From Cristatella mucedo (taxonomy: Eukaryota; Bryozoa; Phylactolaemata; Cristatellidae): a DNA stretch of 64,000 nucleotides. A program made the translations under genes and the position numbers. The stretch lies in assembly GCA_009760855.2 (NCBI GenBank), contig WPIO01000007.1, positions 7,516,501 through 7,580,500 of the forward strand, read 5' to 3'. Below are positions 1-13,200 of this stretch, piece by piece (position 1 is the first letter of the stretch; the number at the start of each line of letters is the position of its first letter). The notes under the pieces are model-generated. The model did no database searches. It saw only the letters and a program-made list of their open reading frames with translations, and had not been told where the DNA came from.

Positions 1-900
1 TTTTGCAAAGCTGTACTTGAGCGTTCGAGAACTAGGCGGCTCGAGAGAAAATACTTGAAATACCGAACCTGCAAGCCTTACACTCTCTCTTGCTAGGAAT
101 GGGCTTGCTGCAAGCGATTTTCAATTCACAAATTCTAGGTGTAGCAGCAGAAATCAAGAATTCAATTGTACGACAATAGTGAAATTGTATTAGGCATGCT
201 CGATCGATCGAGGCCAAACAGTAAGGTCGCCGAGAACCTGCCAAGCTGTAGTAGCAGCCAGCTTTGGTGGGTAAGCAAAGGCCTGCAGAGCATCGAGGGA
301 ACGCATGTGTGACTGTACAGCGGTCACAAGCAGCAAGTATTTTAGCGTCCACGGGTCATAATTTCTTGCCTGCTACGCTCCAAATCTAAACAGATACGAT
401 TTAAACTGGTCTTAGCTGCACCAGTTTCCGTATTTGACACTCTCAAGAATTTATAGGCGGCAACTTGCTTACCGTCAAGCCTAGCTACAATAGTCATAGA
501 GCTGCCAAATTTTGTAAGGCAGTTGCTCACATCACTGAGTCGCCATCTTCAGCTGCTCTCTACTTACGCTCGCTGCCTTCGTTTTTAAGAGAGCTGTTCT
601 GCTGCTAACCATCGAACATGGTTTGAAAGTCACTCGGACGCTTACTGCAACTCGAAAAACTCTTTAATGCTAAATGCGTCGAGACTGTATTGAGTCAGTG
701 GGGATATAGGCACGCTATTTACAGGTAAGGTTGTATATTCTAGTGCATCTCACACATCTGTCCATATCCTTTACTAGTACATGTATGTACATGCAGGTTT
801 CTAGGCCCATACATATATATGCTCTAGTGTATGTATTAACACAGATACATGTGGGCGTGACCACGCCCCCAATGCTGTCCTGCCACAGCCGGACTCACAC
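1..900. other. Unassigned DNA at the window edge
   Basis: Short open frames occur on both strands, but none resembles a family I know. Repeated acatgta motifs occur near 780-850. Confidence 0.3.
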
Positions 901-1075
901 CACTCCACCCGGACGACGGGCGTGTCGAGTACCGCCTCATTAGGTGTATCAGTTGGACAGTATCGGCTAACTTTATTGGATTTATTGGGAACGGGTCAGT
1001 TGTGGTCACGTGACCGGCTAGCAATGCAGCCGAGAACTTTCTGTTTGCCCACCGGCCTGTGTGGACGTTATCCCC
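900..1075 (+). repeat. Unclassified interspersed repeat E, copy 1
   Basis: The stretch containing CAGTTGGACAGTATCGGCT and ending CCACCGGCCTG matches 44515-44690 with substitutions and small gaps. No coding or terminal features were seen. Confidence 0.55.
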
Positions 1076-1439
1076 CTCTCTATTTTTCTCTTCTCTCTGC
1101 GCGTTCCGGAGCTGCTTCTACGACGGCCACCGATTCATCCGTATGTACCCCAGCTCGCTTCGAGTTTGCCTGCGTACGATACAATACAGCCGTCGTCGTC
1201 AGCACCACAAATCGCTTGTGGGGGCGACGTTCATCTTCGTCGTCGAGCCGCCGCCATCTGCGTGCGAGCCCCGACATATGCACGTGCATGTAAGCACGTA
1301 TTCACACTCATGCACCACCCGAACACACACACAAGCTCTTCAGCCTGTGCTTGAGATACATGTACTCTCACTAAAAGTGTTCTGGCTTGAACACACAAAC
1401 TCTATGAGCATCGCACACGCAACCGAATGCATGCGCGAA

Positions 1440-1512
1440 CGCACGAATGCAAACACACACGCACGCACAGACGCACGCACACACACACACACACAAGCAC
1501 ACTCGCACACAA
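1440..1512. repeat. (CA)n-rich microsatellite
   Basis: Imperfect runs of CA with CGCA variants. Similar short tracts are at 1320-1335 and 4340-4440. Confidence 0.9.
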
Positions 1513-1539
1513 AATAACGAACTGTGAATCTGTCAGAAA

Positions 1540-2137
1540 TAGCGATCTCACATCGTGCAGCTAAGCTTGTCTGTCGTGAGCATCGCAGTCGCCATAGCAC
1601 ACGACTTCTTGCCGACCTACACTGGCTCCCAATTAAGCAGCATATCGATATCAAGGTTCTGTCACTTTTTTGTAGGTCCTTCATTCTCTGGCTTCAGCCT
1701 ACCTTAGCGGAACTACTCCCTCAGCAGGCTAGCATCTTACCACATTCTCAAACTAATCGTTTAGCAACACATCGTCCAAGCCTTGCATCCTTTCGGAGAC
1801 CTCGCCTTTAGTTCCTATGCTCCCAAAAACTGGAACTCACACTCGACGGACGTCACACATTCCCTGACGACAAAAGAAAAACACTAAAAAAAGCACTTAT
1901 TTGTCACAGCCTTTGGCGTGTCCTTGTGATTCGTTCTTTTCGCTCATGCTTGCTGCCGCTGTGCATGCTGCCACTAACCATCTTTGCATGCTGACCTTGC
2001 ACATGTCACCTTTAAACATGTTATCCGACACTATGTATGCTAATACATGATCGTGATTCATTTACAGCATATGTAAACTGCCTTGAAAGAGATTAGTGTT
2101 TCCGATGGCGCCTTACAAATGTATTATTACTATTAGG
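1540..2137 (+). mobile_element. LINE A, 3' end (C-terminal coding part and 3' UTR)
   Basis: Starts in the segment matching [11 protein letters not shown], followed by the counterpart of [17 protein letters not shown], then the [15 protein letters not shown] region, the 3' UTR and a short ATTATTACTATT tail. It is degenerate, with frameshifts. The family is a CR1/L2-type LINE. This copy is 5'-truncated. Confidence 0.85.
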
Positions 2138-2139
2138 AC

Positions 2140-4200
2140 TACCAGGTCCATAAATCATAAATAAGCTCTAGAACACTGAATGGGAGATCTGCAGAAGAAG
2201 TAGTAACGTGTAATAGACAAGAACAGCTGGCTTAGTATGCTTCACTCGGCTGAAATTTTTAAAAACCTCCCTAGTTCTCACGAGAAAATCGTCGCGTACA
2301 TGCTTATGCGTATATCCCGTCTGTAATTCTATTAAGCCATGAAGGCTAGGTTGATATTACACTGGAGTGTTGCTTTAGCACAGTCAAAGCATAGGCAGCT
2401 TTTGGTGATGACACGTCGCCGAAAGCCACCATCTTACACAGTGAGAAGTGAGAAGCATAACTGAATCAGGTGGGTAGTAGAGGACGTTTGCAGTGTGGAA
2501 GTAGCGATGGCTGGAAAGCATGCCCAACAGGTGGCACCAGAGATTCCTTCGCCCAAGATTTGCTGCAGCAAGCTGCTCAGCCAAGGACACAGGGAGCGAA
2601 AGCTTCATCGCTTGCAGTCCTCTCATGAAAAACGTACATTTAATTTAGTGTTTTTACCGGACCTGCAGTACGAGGAATCGAAATCGGTGCAGTAGTTCAT
2701 CTAGGTATGAAGGACACGTTCCAAAGTAAACCGTGTGGGCCCAAATATGAATTTTGCTCTCTATCCATTTACAAAACGGAACCCATCGCAGCTTCTTTTA
2801 ATACAAGTTAAAGTGGCTGAATTTCTACTATCTTAATAACCAGCCCTGCAGCCAAATTAATCAAACACTTCAGAAGCTTGGCGGCATTTTTAGGTAGCCC
2901 TGTGCCCATAGTGGATGACAGCAGCACAGCCGGAGTACTGATCGAAACCCTGGAGCTCGGTCAGCAAGCAGAGCCATCCACAGCATCAGTGATGCAGTTG
3001 AACTAACCCAGCTCCCCAAGCTAAAAAAGGCCTACCTCAATTCAAAAATTACTAGCTAAAACCTGCTTACAGACACGAGTACCTAAGAAATAAAGCCGGG
3101 CCATAAGATCGGCAGGAGAGCTTTAGCCCAATAAACGTAGGAGCTGCACCAGTGGATAACCCTATACAAAAAGCATTTCGATCGACTTACCAGCATCCTG
3201 ATTCGAACCAACCAGTTTCAGCACTGCACATCCAAAAAGTTGAGGCACCTTGCAGTCAAAAGCTTGAACCAGCGATTCACACACATCACTTGCAACATAA
3301 CTACCACGATTGGGCTTCCAGGGTTAGCTAGTTAATATTTATTAGCTAGCTGCCTTTAGCTCAATGATGTGTGACTAATGGGAGCCCCATGATGACAAGC
3401 TCACAAAGACCACTCTCAAAGGCATGTCCATATATTGCCACGGCATTCCCGACGATGATTCGTTTCGGATGCTCAAATGCATTCTGACTTTAGCCTATCC
3501 GGTGGCCTCAACCTAGCGGCAGGCAGTTACTACTCGTCTTTGCAAAGATAAAGGCATCAGCAGCAGCTGATACGAAGTGGACAAACAGCTATTATTGCCG
3601 AAGAGATGTTGTAGTCGCACCTTACGCCACCCAAGTAGACCCAAGCTGCTGCAAGCGAACACTGAAATGAATCACGAGCAAAGGCATTCGGCAAGCGCAG
3701 TACTACAGTTAATAATGAGCCAAGGCATCCAGAGCTAGCGTACGATACATCTTTCCCGAGTTCCCATAGCAGCCATCACGCGATCGACGAACAAAGCGAG
3801 CAGCACGGCGAGATCGACGGCAACAGCACAGGCACGCAGCCCAGACGGTTCTTATTCAGTCCGCCACACGAAGAGCATTGGCAACTTGGAGCAACAGCAA
3901 GACGGCCAGCCGTATAGCAAGCATAAATGGCATTCAAAGGGATGGCCACAATATCAGCCACGACGTGCTGCGCCGTGTTTCAACTTGATAGCTCTGGAGC
4001 TCCAATACTCCGACGAAGCATTGCAGAATGACTCCACCATTGCCGAAAATGCATGGCTGCCATATAAAAATACTCAACATTCGTACAGCAGGCTACCGTG
4101 CGAAACGCAGGTTACTTCAAGTGTTCTTCCAAAACTTTCAAAAAAGATCGATCGGCAGCAGGAAGTCTTACAACCGTGGGCGTCTGCGTTTTTCCCAAAT
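2140..4200. other. Unassigned DNA downstream of the NIPSNAP gene
   Basis: No recognisable gene. A weak match to the LINE C minus strand is at about 2395-2530. The part next to 4202 probably includes the NIPSNAP 3' UTR. Confidence 0.3.
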
Positions 4201-4201
4201 A

Positions 4202-4266
4202 CTACTGCTCTGGCGAGAATGGGGTCGGTATGAGAATTCGCGTCTGGAGTTCACGGATGAGTGGCA
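4202..4266 (-). CDS. NIPSNAP: NIPSNAP exon 9 (C-terminus and stop)
   Basis: It encodes [21 protein letters not shown], then TAG. The final residues match the conserved NIPSNAP tail ([20 protein letters not shown]). The acceptor is TTATACAG. Just downstream I see no canonical AATAAA; the nearest on this strand is at 3338-3343. Confidence 0.95.
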
Positions 4267-7200
4267 CTGTATAAATAGATAACAGAGGCATGTGAGCAGA
4301 GCAGCAAAGAGAATAAGAGGCAGCTACACTTCGCACGCGGACGTGTGAGCACACACGCACACACGAGTGCATGCAGCCACAAACAATTGCACTCACCAAC
4401 CCGCCCACGCACCATACGCACATACGGACCACATGCACATTCATATGTACTCAAAGTCACGCGAGCAATTCGCCATGTACACAGCACGTGGTCCCACAGT
4501 CCTGCTTGCTGTTCCCTGATTGAACTGCAACTTGTTCTGTGGTTCAAAGAATTGGATTTAATTCCAGAAGTGTGAAGAGTACAGAACAAACTTACACCCG
4601 ACAGCTGCTACAGTCCCACCCACTACGCTGCTTGTGCGCAGACAACATGCAGTGAATATCAAACATAAAAATGGTCAGAGCACTTATGCATTTGCATGTC
4701 TGTATGGGCTTGCTCACAGGTACCCACATACCCGCATGCACACCAGACAAACATGCACAGACACGCTTTCCCATACATGCACGGTCTCCATGTCCCTAGC
4801 ATTTGCATGCAAGAACGACGAGCAGTTAAGATAGCAGGCACGCGTCATTCCGAGGCACATGGCTTCATTTGCTCCCACATTCGAACCGTAGCAACAGTGA
4901 TTCGTTCGGTAGCACCTGTCACATGACACAGCTGATTGGGAGAAGAATGCCACTAGATGACATCGTAGCTCAATGCTGAGAGCAACGTGATGCAGTCGAT
5001 GCCTGCGAGTAGCAGACGACGGCGCGTTGCAGCACGCGGCACTTGGCGCACGTACCGGTGTAGCGGACTGTGTCGTCCCAGCCGGGCTTGCTCCAGGCTG
5101 CCTCCCTTGTCTCCTTCCTAGCCTGCAAGTCCTTGTATGCTGAAACAGATTTAAAACCACCGACTCGTCAAGGCGTACCATAGTACTACTCAAACTAACA
5201 ACAATTGACCGAAAATCGGTGGCGTGAAGCTAGAATTTTGAATGAATATTTAGTACACAACAGTTTTAAGCATGGGCTCATCCCCATGCAAATGAGCTGC
5301 AAAGATAATGGCCACTACCATAATCCACTGAAATAAACTGCAAATCCACCAGAAAATGCACAAATGAACCCTCAACTTGAATTGCATCATATGCTAAGCT
5401 ATCGTTTAAGCATACCCACACAATTTCGAGCCATTTAACATTACTGCAATGGATTGCACGAAAAGGCATGAGCAAGTTTAGAAAATCCGCAGCCTATTGG
5501 CTGAGCAAGGCTTGCTAACCCCTGAACGGTTAGCAATCAAATTCGTGAACAGTATAGTGTAGCAACAAGTGAGGGACACTCCATCTGCTGGCCTGCACCT
5601 CTGCGACATCTGCATTTCTGCCCGTCCAGCACATCTGCCTCGTCCTGCACCTCTACTTCGTCCTGCATCTCTACTCCAACCTTCACCTCTGCCTCGTCCT
5701 TCACCTCTGCCTCGTCCTTCACCTCTGCCTCGTCCTTCACCTCTGCCTCGTCCTTCACCTCTGCCTCGTCCTTCACCTCTGCCTCGTCCTTCACCTCTGC
5801 TTCGTCCTGCACCTCTGCCTCGTCATGCACGTCTGTCACGTCCTGCACCTCTGCCTCGCCCTGCTGCAACAGCCAGGCCTCCTTCAGCAATGCATCAACA
5901 TCTCCCACCTAGGAAACTGTTACGACGATAACAGTAGGCTGCATCAATTTACAGAATCATGCCCTATAGAGATGATCCTATCAAGAAGTCATACCTCGTT
6001 TTCAACTCTCCATCCTCTCCCTAAGAGATGCATGCATGAACACGCAGCAATATATCCACATGATCCCCCTAGTTGTCCATTCTCCACGTTCACATTAATT
6101 TTTTCTCTATCTGCGTTCTCCACATGATTTTACTCTTTCTTTCTAGCCGTGCCTTTTCTCTCTGATCGATTCTCATTCTGCATCATCCTCTCACTTTGAT
6201 TGTCAGTCGCTCATTCTCAACAAGACTCACCTCTGTTGCTGCCTGCTACTTTCTCACACTCTCATTCACTATCAATCTCTAAAGCTTGATACATTTTTCT
6301 TTCTTCCCTCAAGCGAGCTTCGTCATCACTTACATTTCAAAGTACGATTGCCCCAGCTCTTCAAAGGATACATATCCTCCTGATGGCATGCTAAAAACGA
6401 ACCTGTCATTGCCACCTGATTGCATTCACCCACTAACGTCTGCTTAATTCGAAAAGATCAAAAAATGATGTCAATATTAAAAATAGAACATTTGTATAGC
6501 AACCAAAAGGAGCCTAATGCCTTTATAGGCACTCGATGTATGCGGGCAACAAAGCATGCCACTTGCTAAGCGATGAAATCCAAGATTTCAGCACTCGCAA
6601 GGACAGAGATAAATCCAGCAAGAAGGAGCACATGCTGAGAGAAGCATAAGGACTCTTAGCTTCTCAAATTAAGTAGGTCACGGATTGTTGCAAAATCAGC
6701 CGGTAGCGACCTGCATGCTTTGGGAGCATACAAGCTGGATGGCCTGGGGATTCCAAGGATGTGAGGCTGGTTAGAAGCACAGCTTGACGATTCGAGTCTG
6801 AAAAGCAGGCTGTACGAGAAGCAAAGCCCGACTAAAAAGTATAACAGAAGAAGCAAAGTTCTGCTCACAGGACCCCAGTCTGTATGGCTCGCATGCCAAT
6901 CAGGCTCAAATGTTTCAAGCGCATCAGCAAGCAAACAATATCTCGACTTCACAGGTAAATTAGGCAAGCCTTCGTTAGGCTATGCACCGCTCGATTATCA
7001 CGAGTGGCGGGGCGCAGCAGTAGAGACAGCTACCGGCTGACACCATTATGAGGCCAGGCATATTTTGGCACCCCCAGCTTGAGATGAGCAGCTGCCAGAC
7101 TGCAAGCAGACGAAAAGAATGCTGTCCAGTCGACTTCACCACTCAGGGCACAGCTTTCGAAGACTCGCTTATTCGGCTGGACAGGGAATCCTGCAAGGTG

Positions 7201-10200
7201 GGCACTGGCCACTTAGGTGGCCCAACTTGAGAGCTGCTGCACGGATCCGGCTGGATTTTTAAATTTCATTTTGAATTTTTTCGGTAAAAGAGACCTGCGG
7301 CGCCAATAGATCTGCATGCCAAGCAGGCTACAGAAATTGAATCGCTGCATGTATTGATGACATGTGCACGTGGATGGCAGCAAACTGTCGTACATTGAAT
7401 GATGACAAAACCAACTTACTAGTTATTGGCCAACATAATGTGATTCAGAAATTGGAAATGCTAACACTCCAAATCGGCTCTGCCAGCAGATCTCATGTTG
7501 AATCTGAACGAAATCTAGGTGTCATGTTCTAAAGTGACCTCTCATTAGACTACCACATCAACTTCACAGTCAAGTCTGCCTACTTTTAGCTACGTAACAT
7601 TGCTAGTATTCGGGGTTGTTTAGACAGGGATACCACATCCAAATTGATCCATGCACTTGTGACATCCCGTCTTGACTTCTGCTATCACTGCTTGCTGGTC
7701 TACCGGCCTGTGCAATCAGGTGCCTACAGCCGGTGCAGAACTCTGCAGCTAGGCTTGTCTGTCGCGAGCATCGCAGTTGCTGTGTCGCACCAATTCTTGC
7801 AGACCTGCACTGGTTCCCAGTCAAGCAACACATCGACTTCAAGGTTCTGTCACCCACTTTTAGGTCACTTCATACTTTGGTTCCAGCCTACCAATCAGAT
7901 CTACTCCCTACCAGGCTAAGTTTACCAACTTTCCGGAATCTAATCGTTTACCTATACGGCGTACGAACCTCAAATCTTTTGAAGACCCTGCCTTTAGTTC
8001 GTATGCTCCCAAAGCCTGGAACTCACTCCCGACCTGCGTCCTAACTTGTCCACATTTAAAAAGAAACTAAAACACATATTTATCACAGCATTTAGTGGAT
8101 CCCCGTGATTCGTCCTTTATGTGCTTATTTGTGCTGACACTGTGCATGCTGCCACTAGCCAATAAAATTATACAAGCTGATTTAGCAGCCTCTTTTTGTA
8201 TAGCAACAGAAGAGCCTTGACGGCTATCACCACCGCTTGCAGCGGCGATAAAGGATCGCCCACCACAGGATTCGAACCCACGACCTCGAGGCCGAGGTCG
8301 TGTAAAGCAACCGCCTTACCTTGCGAGCCATTACGGCACACCAAACTTGCATGCCGACCCTATGCATGTCATCCCTAACCAACTTATTCTTGTTGTTTAT
8401 CGAGAATGTCACCACTAACCATTTGATCCTGCTTCCTTTGCAGCAAATGTAAAGTGCCTAGAAAGAGATTGAGCTCTCTGAGGGCGCTATATCAAATGCA
8501 TTATTATTATTAATGGATCGAACTCGAATACACCGACTGAAGCCTATAGCTCACAAGCTCTCAAAGGCTAACGCCATAGCATACCATGACTGGATGACAT
8601 TGAAAATAAGCTAAAATCATACACACTACTCCTCGCAGCTGATGCTCAGTCACTGAGAATTGTTCTTTGCGTGCCTATGCATACTAAAATATGCATGCTA
8701 CCCCTATGCATTTGACATGCTTCCTTTCCAGCATATACCATGTGCCTAGGGAGAGGTAGTTCTAGTAGAGCAATATCAACTGTGTACAAGTTTAATTTAG
8801 ATTTTCATCAAAGCATAATGGCACCAGAGAAGCCCGAGCAGAACTGCTGCTTACTGCAGTCCCAACCTGTCCGAGGGCTCATGCTGCTACGGCCAGTCTA
8901 CGGTTTCTGGCGAAGTTCCGGTGACATTGGACACTGGACAAACACACCGGCTCTCGGTTGCGTACTACATTTTCAAACAGCTGACTTCCGCATTCAATTA
9001 TTTAATGCAAGCAGCACCACTGATGCATATTAACGGCGCGCGTGGGCTGCCTGAATAGGACAGTGGCTAATAACGACCAGCTGCATGCTTACTCTGTCAG
9101 TCGGCAGACACGTGCTAGGGCAGTGCTGACGACGGCTGTGCCACGGTCATTCAACGGGACTGTGGCCGCCTATTCGGCGGTCCAATCCGGCAATGCACCA
9201 GCGACCGCTGGGGAAGTGAGACGTCATAACTTCGCCGGGGCTGAGCCACAGCTAATGGCTACTAGTTGAGCTCAGTCGAGCGCATGCAAACTAGCGTTGG
9301 CAAACAATCGCTGCAGCAACGCTTCAAACCAGCACAAACACGGTCGGGCACATACAAGTGAGTCAGGCGGGTCGGCACACTTGTCAAAGGAGCAAGAGAA
9401 GGTGAGTGAGAGTCAACAGGGGGGGGGAGGAGCAAATGCCAAAGCCGGCGGCGGGAGCAGCAGCAGGATGCAGCCATTGGCGGCCGACTAATGCATTCTG
9501 AGCATCGCTTTACCCCAGAGGTGATGAGCCTGATAAAGTTGGCCGACGTGAGAGAAAAAGCCACACACGGCCTCGTTGTTATCTCTCCTGAACTTCAGGC
9601 CTCGTGCCCAGTTGTTGCCCCACTCGATATTGGTGCCGGGCTACAAAGCATACGTAGTCACGTGCACGCGAGCAGACCAGACCGCTCACGGCACCAGGCC
9701 GTGTTGGTACTGTCAGACTGTAGCTGACACCAACCAGGTCTGCACTCTAGGATGGCAGCAGACGGCACAACAACCGATGGCAGCAAGCACGAGCAGCAGA
9801 TACGCACTGGCACGCAGAGATTATGCTAGCAGCAAAGGATACAAACAGTACTAAGCAGACACTGCTACTAGGGGGTTAAATCAAGACCAGACAAATTTAA
9901 ATGCATAAACTATAAAGATTAACCAATTCAACAGCATTATCTAATGCAGCAGCAGAGGGGTGCAGCAGCTATTAAGTCTGCTGCAGCAGGCAATGAAGCA
10001 TTGCCTGCTGCAGTAGGCTTAATAAATTAAACCCACGACTCCGGGTCGAAAAGAGAATGCACCTATAAAGGTGAAGGCACGAGAGAGACACACGACCCTC
10101 ACCTCATCGATGCTCTGAAATAGTCAGGGCATGCAGCATGACACGCGAGCTAGACGTTTCAGCAAAAGTCTTGAGGGAAAGTGGCATTATGTGAAAGTGG

Positions 10201-13200
10201 CACACCGGTTATGTGAAAAGAACAGCAGAAAGCACCGTCCAGCAATGGCAGCCAGCACATCACAAAATAGGCATCTCATTACTGCAACCCTTAGAAAATT
10301 ATAATACAATTATACAGTTGCCACAGCAATTAACATAGGGAGAGGGCATCGCTCTTAACATAACATGCCGGGTATATTACCCTTCTCCATCGAAGTGAAA
10401 AAGTCAATGTAACGGCCGGTTGACTAATGATAAGATCTGCTATTTCCAAGTGAAAAAGTAAATCCACTTCCTGATAAGACCACGGCTGTGAGCAGGGGTG
10501 AATGGTAGGTGGGGGCGGAGCCCCCTTCACACGGGTTATAGCCCTCGATAGGTGGCATGCTTCACATAAAAGAGACACGCACTGCAGCAAATACAAACCT
10601 TCAAAGTGTAGCTACGCAACTCGTACAAGTTTCCACGAGCTCTGCCGCCGACAAAATCCCAAAAACTAAACTTCAGCAGCAGCTGATTGTAGCGTGACCG
10701 CAGCATCTGGTTTCTGGCCAGACGGAACTTCAAGATATCCTAAAATCAGAACACGATACACCAGGTAGGTCGTACCAGCTACGCACATCGTACCATAGGT
10801 TAGATGATGCCACAGTGGTTTGCGTTGCAACCAGACAACCTGATGACTTCAAGATGACAAATGCTGACTGCGAAAGAAAGCTTAATCAATACGACATGCT
10901 TTTAGTAAGCTGCATATAGACAATGGGGTTATGATTTATGACTACGGTAAAAGCAAAGTAAAGGTTAGCTGAATCAGCCACCTCATTTACACAGCAGCAC
11001 ATGAGCCATAGCAGCTAACACCCCCCCCTTGGAGTAACCGATGAAGAATTGCCTGCTGCAGGACTTGAATCCACAAATGGGCATCTCAATAATAATAAGA
11101 ATAATGAATTTGATATAGTGCCCTCAGAGAACCCAATCTCTTTCTAGGGACTTTACATTTGCTGCAAAGAAAGCACGATCGAATGGTTAGTGATATCGTG
11201 CTTGATAAACTACAGGATTAACAATGGTTATAAACATTAATATAATTAGGGGTGACATGCACAGGGTCGGCTGGCAACTTTGGTTAGTGGCAGCATGCAG
11301 TGTCAGCACGCATTAGCACATGAACGACGAATCACGGGGACCAACTAAATGCTGCCCTAAATAGTTGTGTTTTTAAGTTCTTTTTAAATGTGGTCAGGTC
11401 AGGGAATGTTCTGATGCAAGTCGGGAGGGAGTTCCAGGCTTTGGGAGCATACGAACTAAATGTACGGTCTCCGAAGGATTTGAGGTTAGTACGAGGTATT
11501 GGTAAACTGTTGGATTCCGAAAAGCAGGTGGTACGATGTCGGTTCTTTTCACGGTTTATACTCTCCCTCTGGCTGATGTGATTGTCAAGCACAACCTAGG
11601 CTATCACTTCTATGCGCACGATACTCAGTTAATAATAATAATAATAATAATATTACTAATGCACTTGATAAAGCGCCCTCAGAGAACTCAATCTCTCTCT
11701 CTCTAGGCGCTTCACATTTGCTGCAAAGGGAAATGCAATTGAATGGTGAGTAATATCATGCTTAATAAACAAACAACATGAATAACATGGTTAGAGGTGA
11801 CATGCACAGGGTCAGCATGCAAATGTGGTCAGTGGCAGCATGCACGGTGTCAGCAAGCATAAGCACACACATCAAGAAGAACAAACCACAGGGACCCGCT
11901 AAACGCTGTCCTAAATAGGTGTGTTTTAAAGTTCTTTTTAAATGTGGTCAAGTCAGGGGATGTTCTGATGCAAGTCAGGAGGGAGTTCCAGGCTTTAGGA
12001 GCATACGAACTAAATGCACGGTCTCGTAAGGATTTGAGGTTTGTACGAGGTAATTGTAGACTGTTGGGATTTCGAAAAGTGGGTGGTACGATGCTTGGCC
12101 TGATGGGGGAGTATATCCGATAGAGAGGCTGGAGCCAAAGAATGAAGGGACCTAAAAGTGAGCGACAAAATCTCGAAGTCGATCGTTGCTTGACTGGTAG
12201 CCAGTGCAGGTCGAGAAGTGGTGCGATGAGTCAACTGCGCCGTTCACGACAGACAAGCCTAGCTGCGGAGCTTTGCACCAGCTGCAAACGCCTGATTGCA
12301 CATGCTGGTAGGCCAGCTAGCAGTGAGTTACAGAAGTCAAGACAATAAACCAAGACCAAACGCCTGCAGGATGATTTGAAAAGGTTTAATTTTTTTCGAT
12401 AGCAGATCGAACGGCTTCAGCTTACTCTCCCCACTCCCTTCTTACTGTGACTCAATATCGTACCTTGTCGGTCCGATAGATGTGCAGAGCTTTGTTGAAC
12501 GTGGGGTAGCCACCTTTATATTTCCACAGGTGTACTACAAGTAAAACATTCGAATAACTGTCCAGGCTTAATCAACAATATACGAAAAACAAAACGGTAT
12601 GCGATAAGAACACATACAATTAATTCGAGTGCAGTGTGCCCTGCACTATCAAGATAGATATCGCAAAATATATACTCTCGCATCTCGCCTAGGCATCACT
12701 GGCACTGCACTACAATGGTCCATGTCCAATCTCAGTGGGAGACTCCAGAGTATTGATGTGAACAGACAAAGATTGCCCAAGGAACAACTTAGGTACGATG
12801 TACCTCAGGGGTCTGCGGTCGGTCTGCTTCTTTTTATAGTGTATACTCTCCATCATGCCGATGCGATTGCCAAGCACTATCTAGGCTTTCACTTCTATGC
12901 AGATGACCTCAGTTGTACCTTTGGATTGATCCCTCCCAGCCCTCGACTACGTCGAACTCTCTATACACCCTTGCTGCATGCATTGATGAAATCTGCTCAT
13001 GGATGGCAGTAAACCTTCTTCAATTGAATGTCGATAAAACCAACTTATAAGTTAACGTGGCTTTCGTGTCTCGGAATACCCTCATGCACACGTGGCAACA
13101 GGTGCATGAGCCTATACCAAGACATCATCAAAGATGCGACAGCAGTGAACTACAGGACTGCGCCGACGCCCGGAGCTACTCTGACTGTGACGACACTACT

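Noticed and set aside
3886-4233. 115-codon plus-strand frame overlapping the NIPSNAP stop
   Set aside because: It overlaps the last exon and probable 3' UTR on the opposite strand, with no known domain.
7030-7230. Overlapping 60-codon frames on both strands as a gene
   Set aside because: They lie in a NIPSNAP intron next to a LINE and have no recognisable motifs or splice support.
8268-8278. Functional tRNA genes at the GGTTCGAATCC boxes (also 17219-17229)
   Set aside because: The boxes head SINE1 copies with shared downstream bodies, and no complete cloverleaf is evident.
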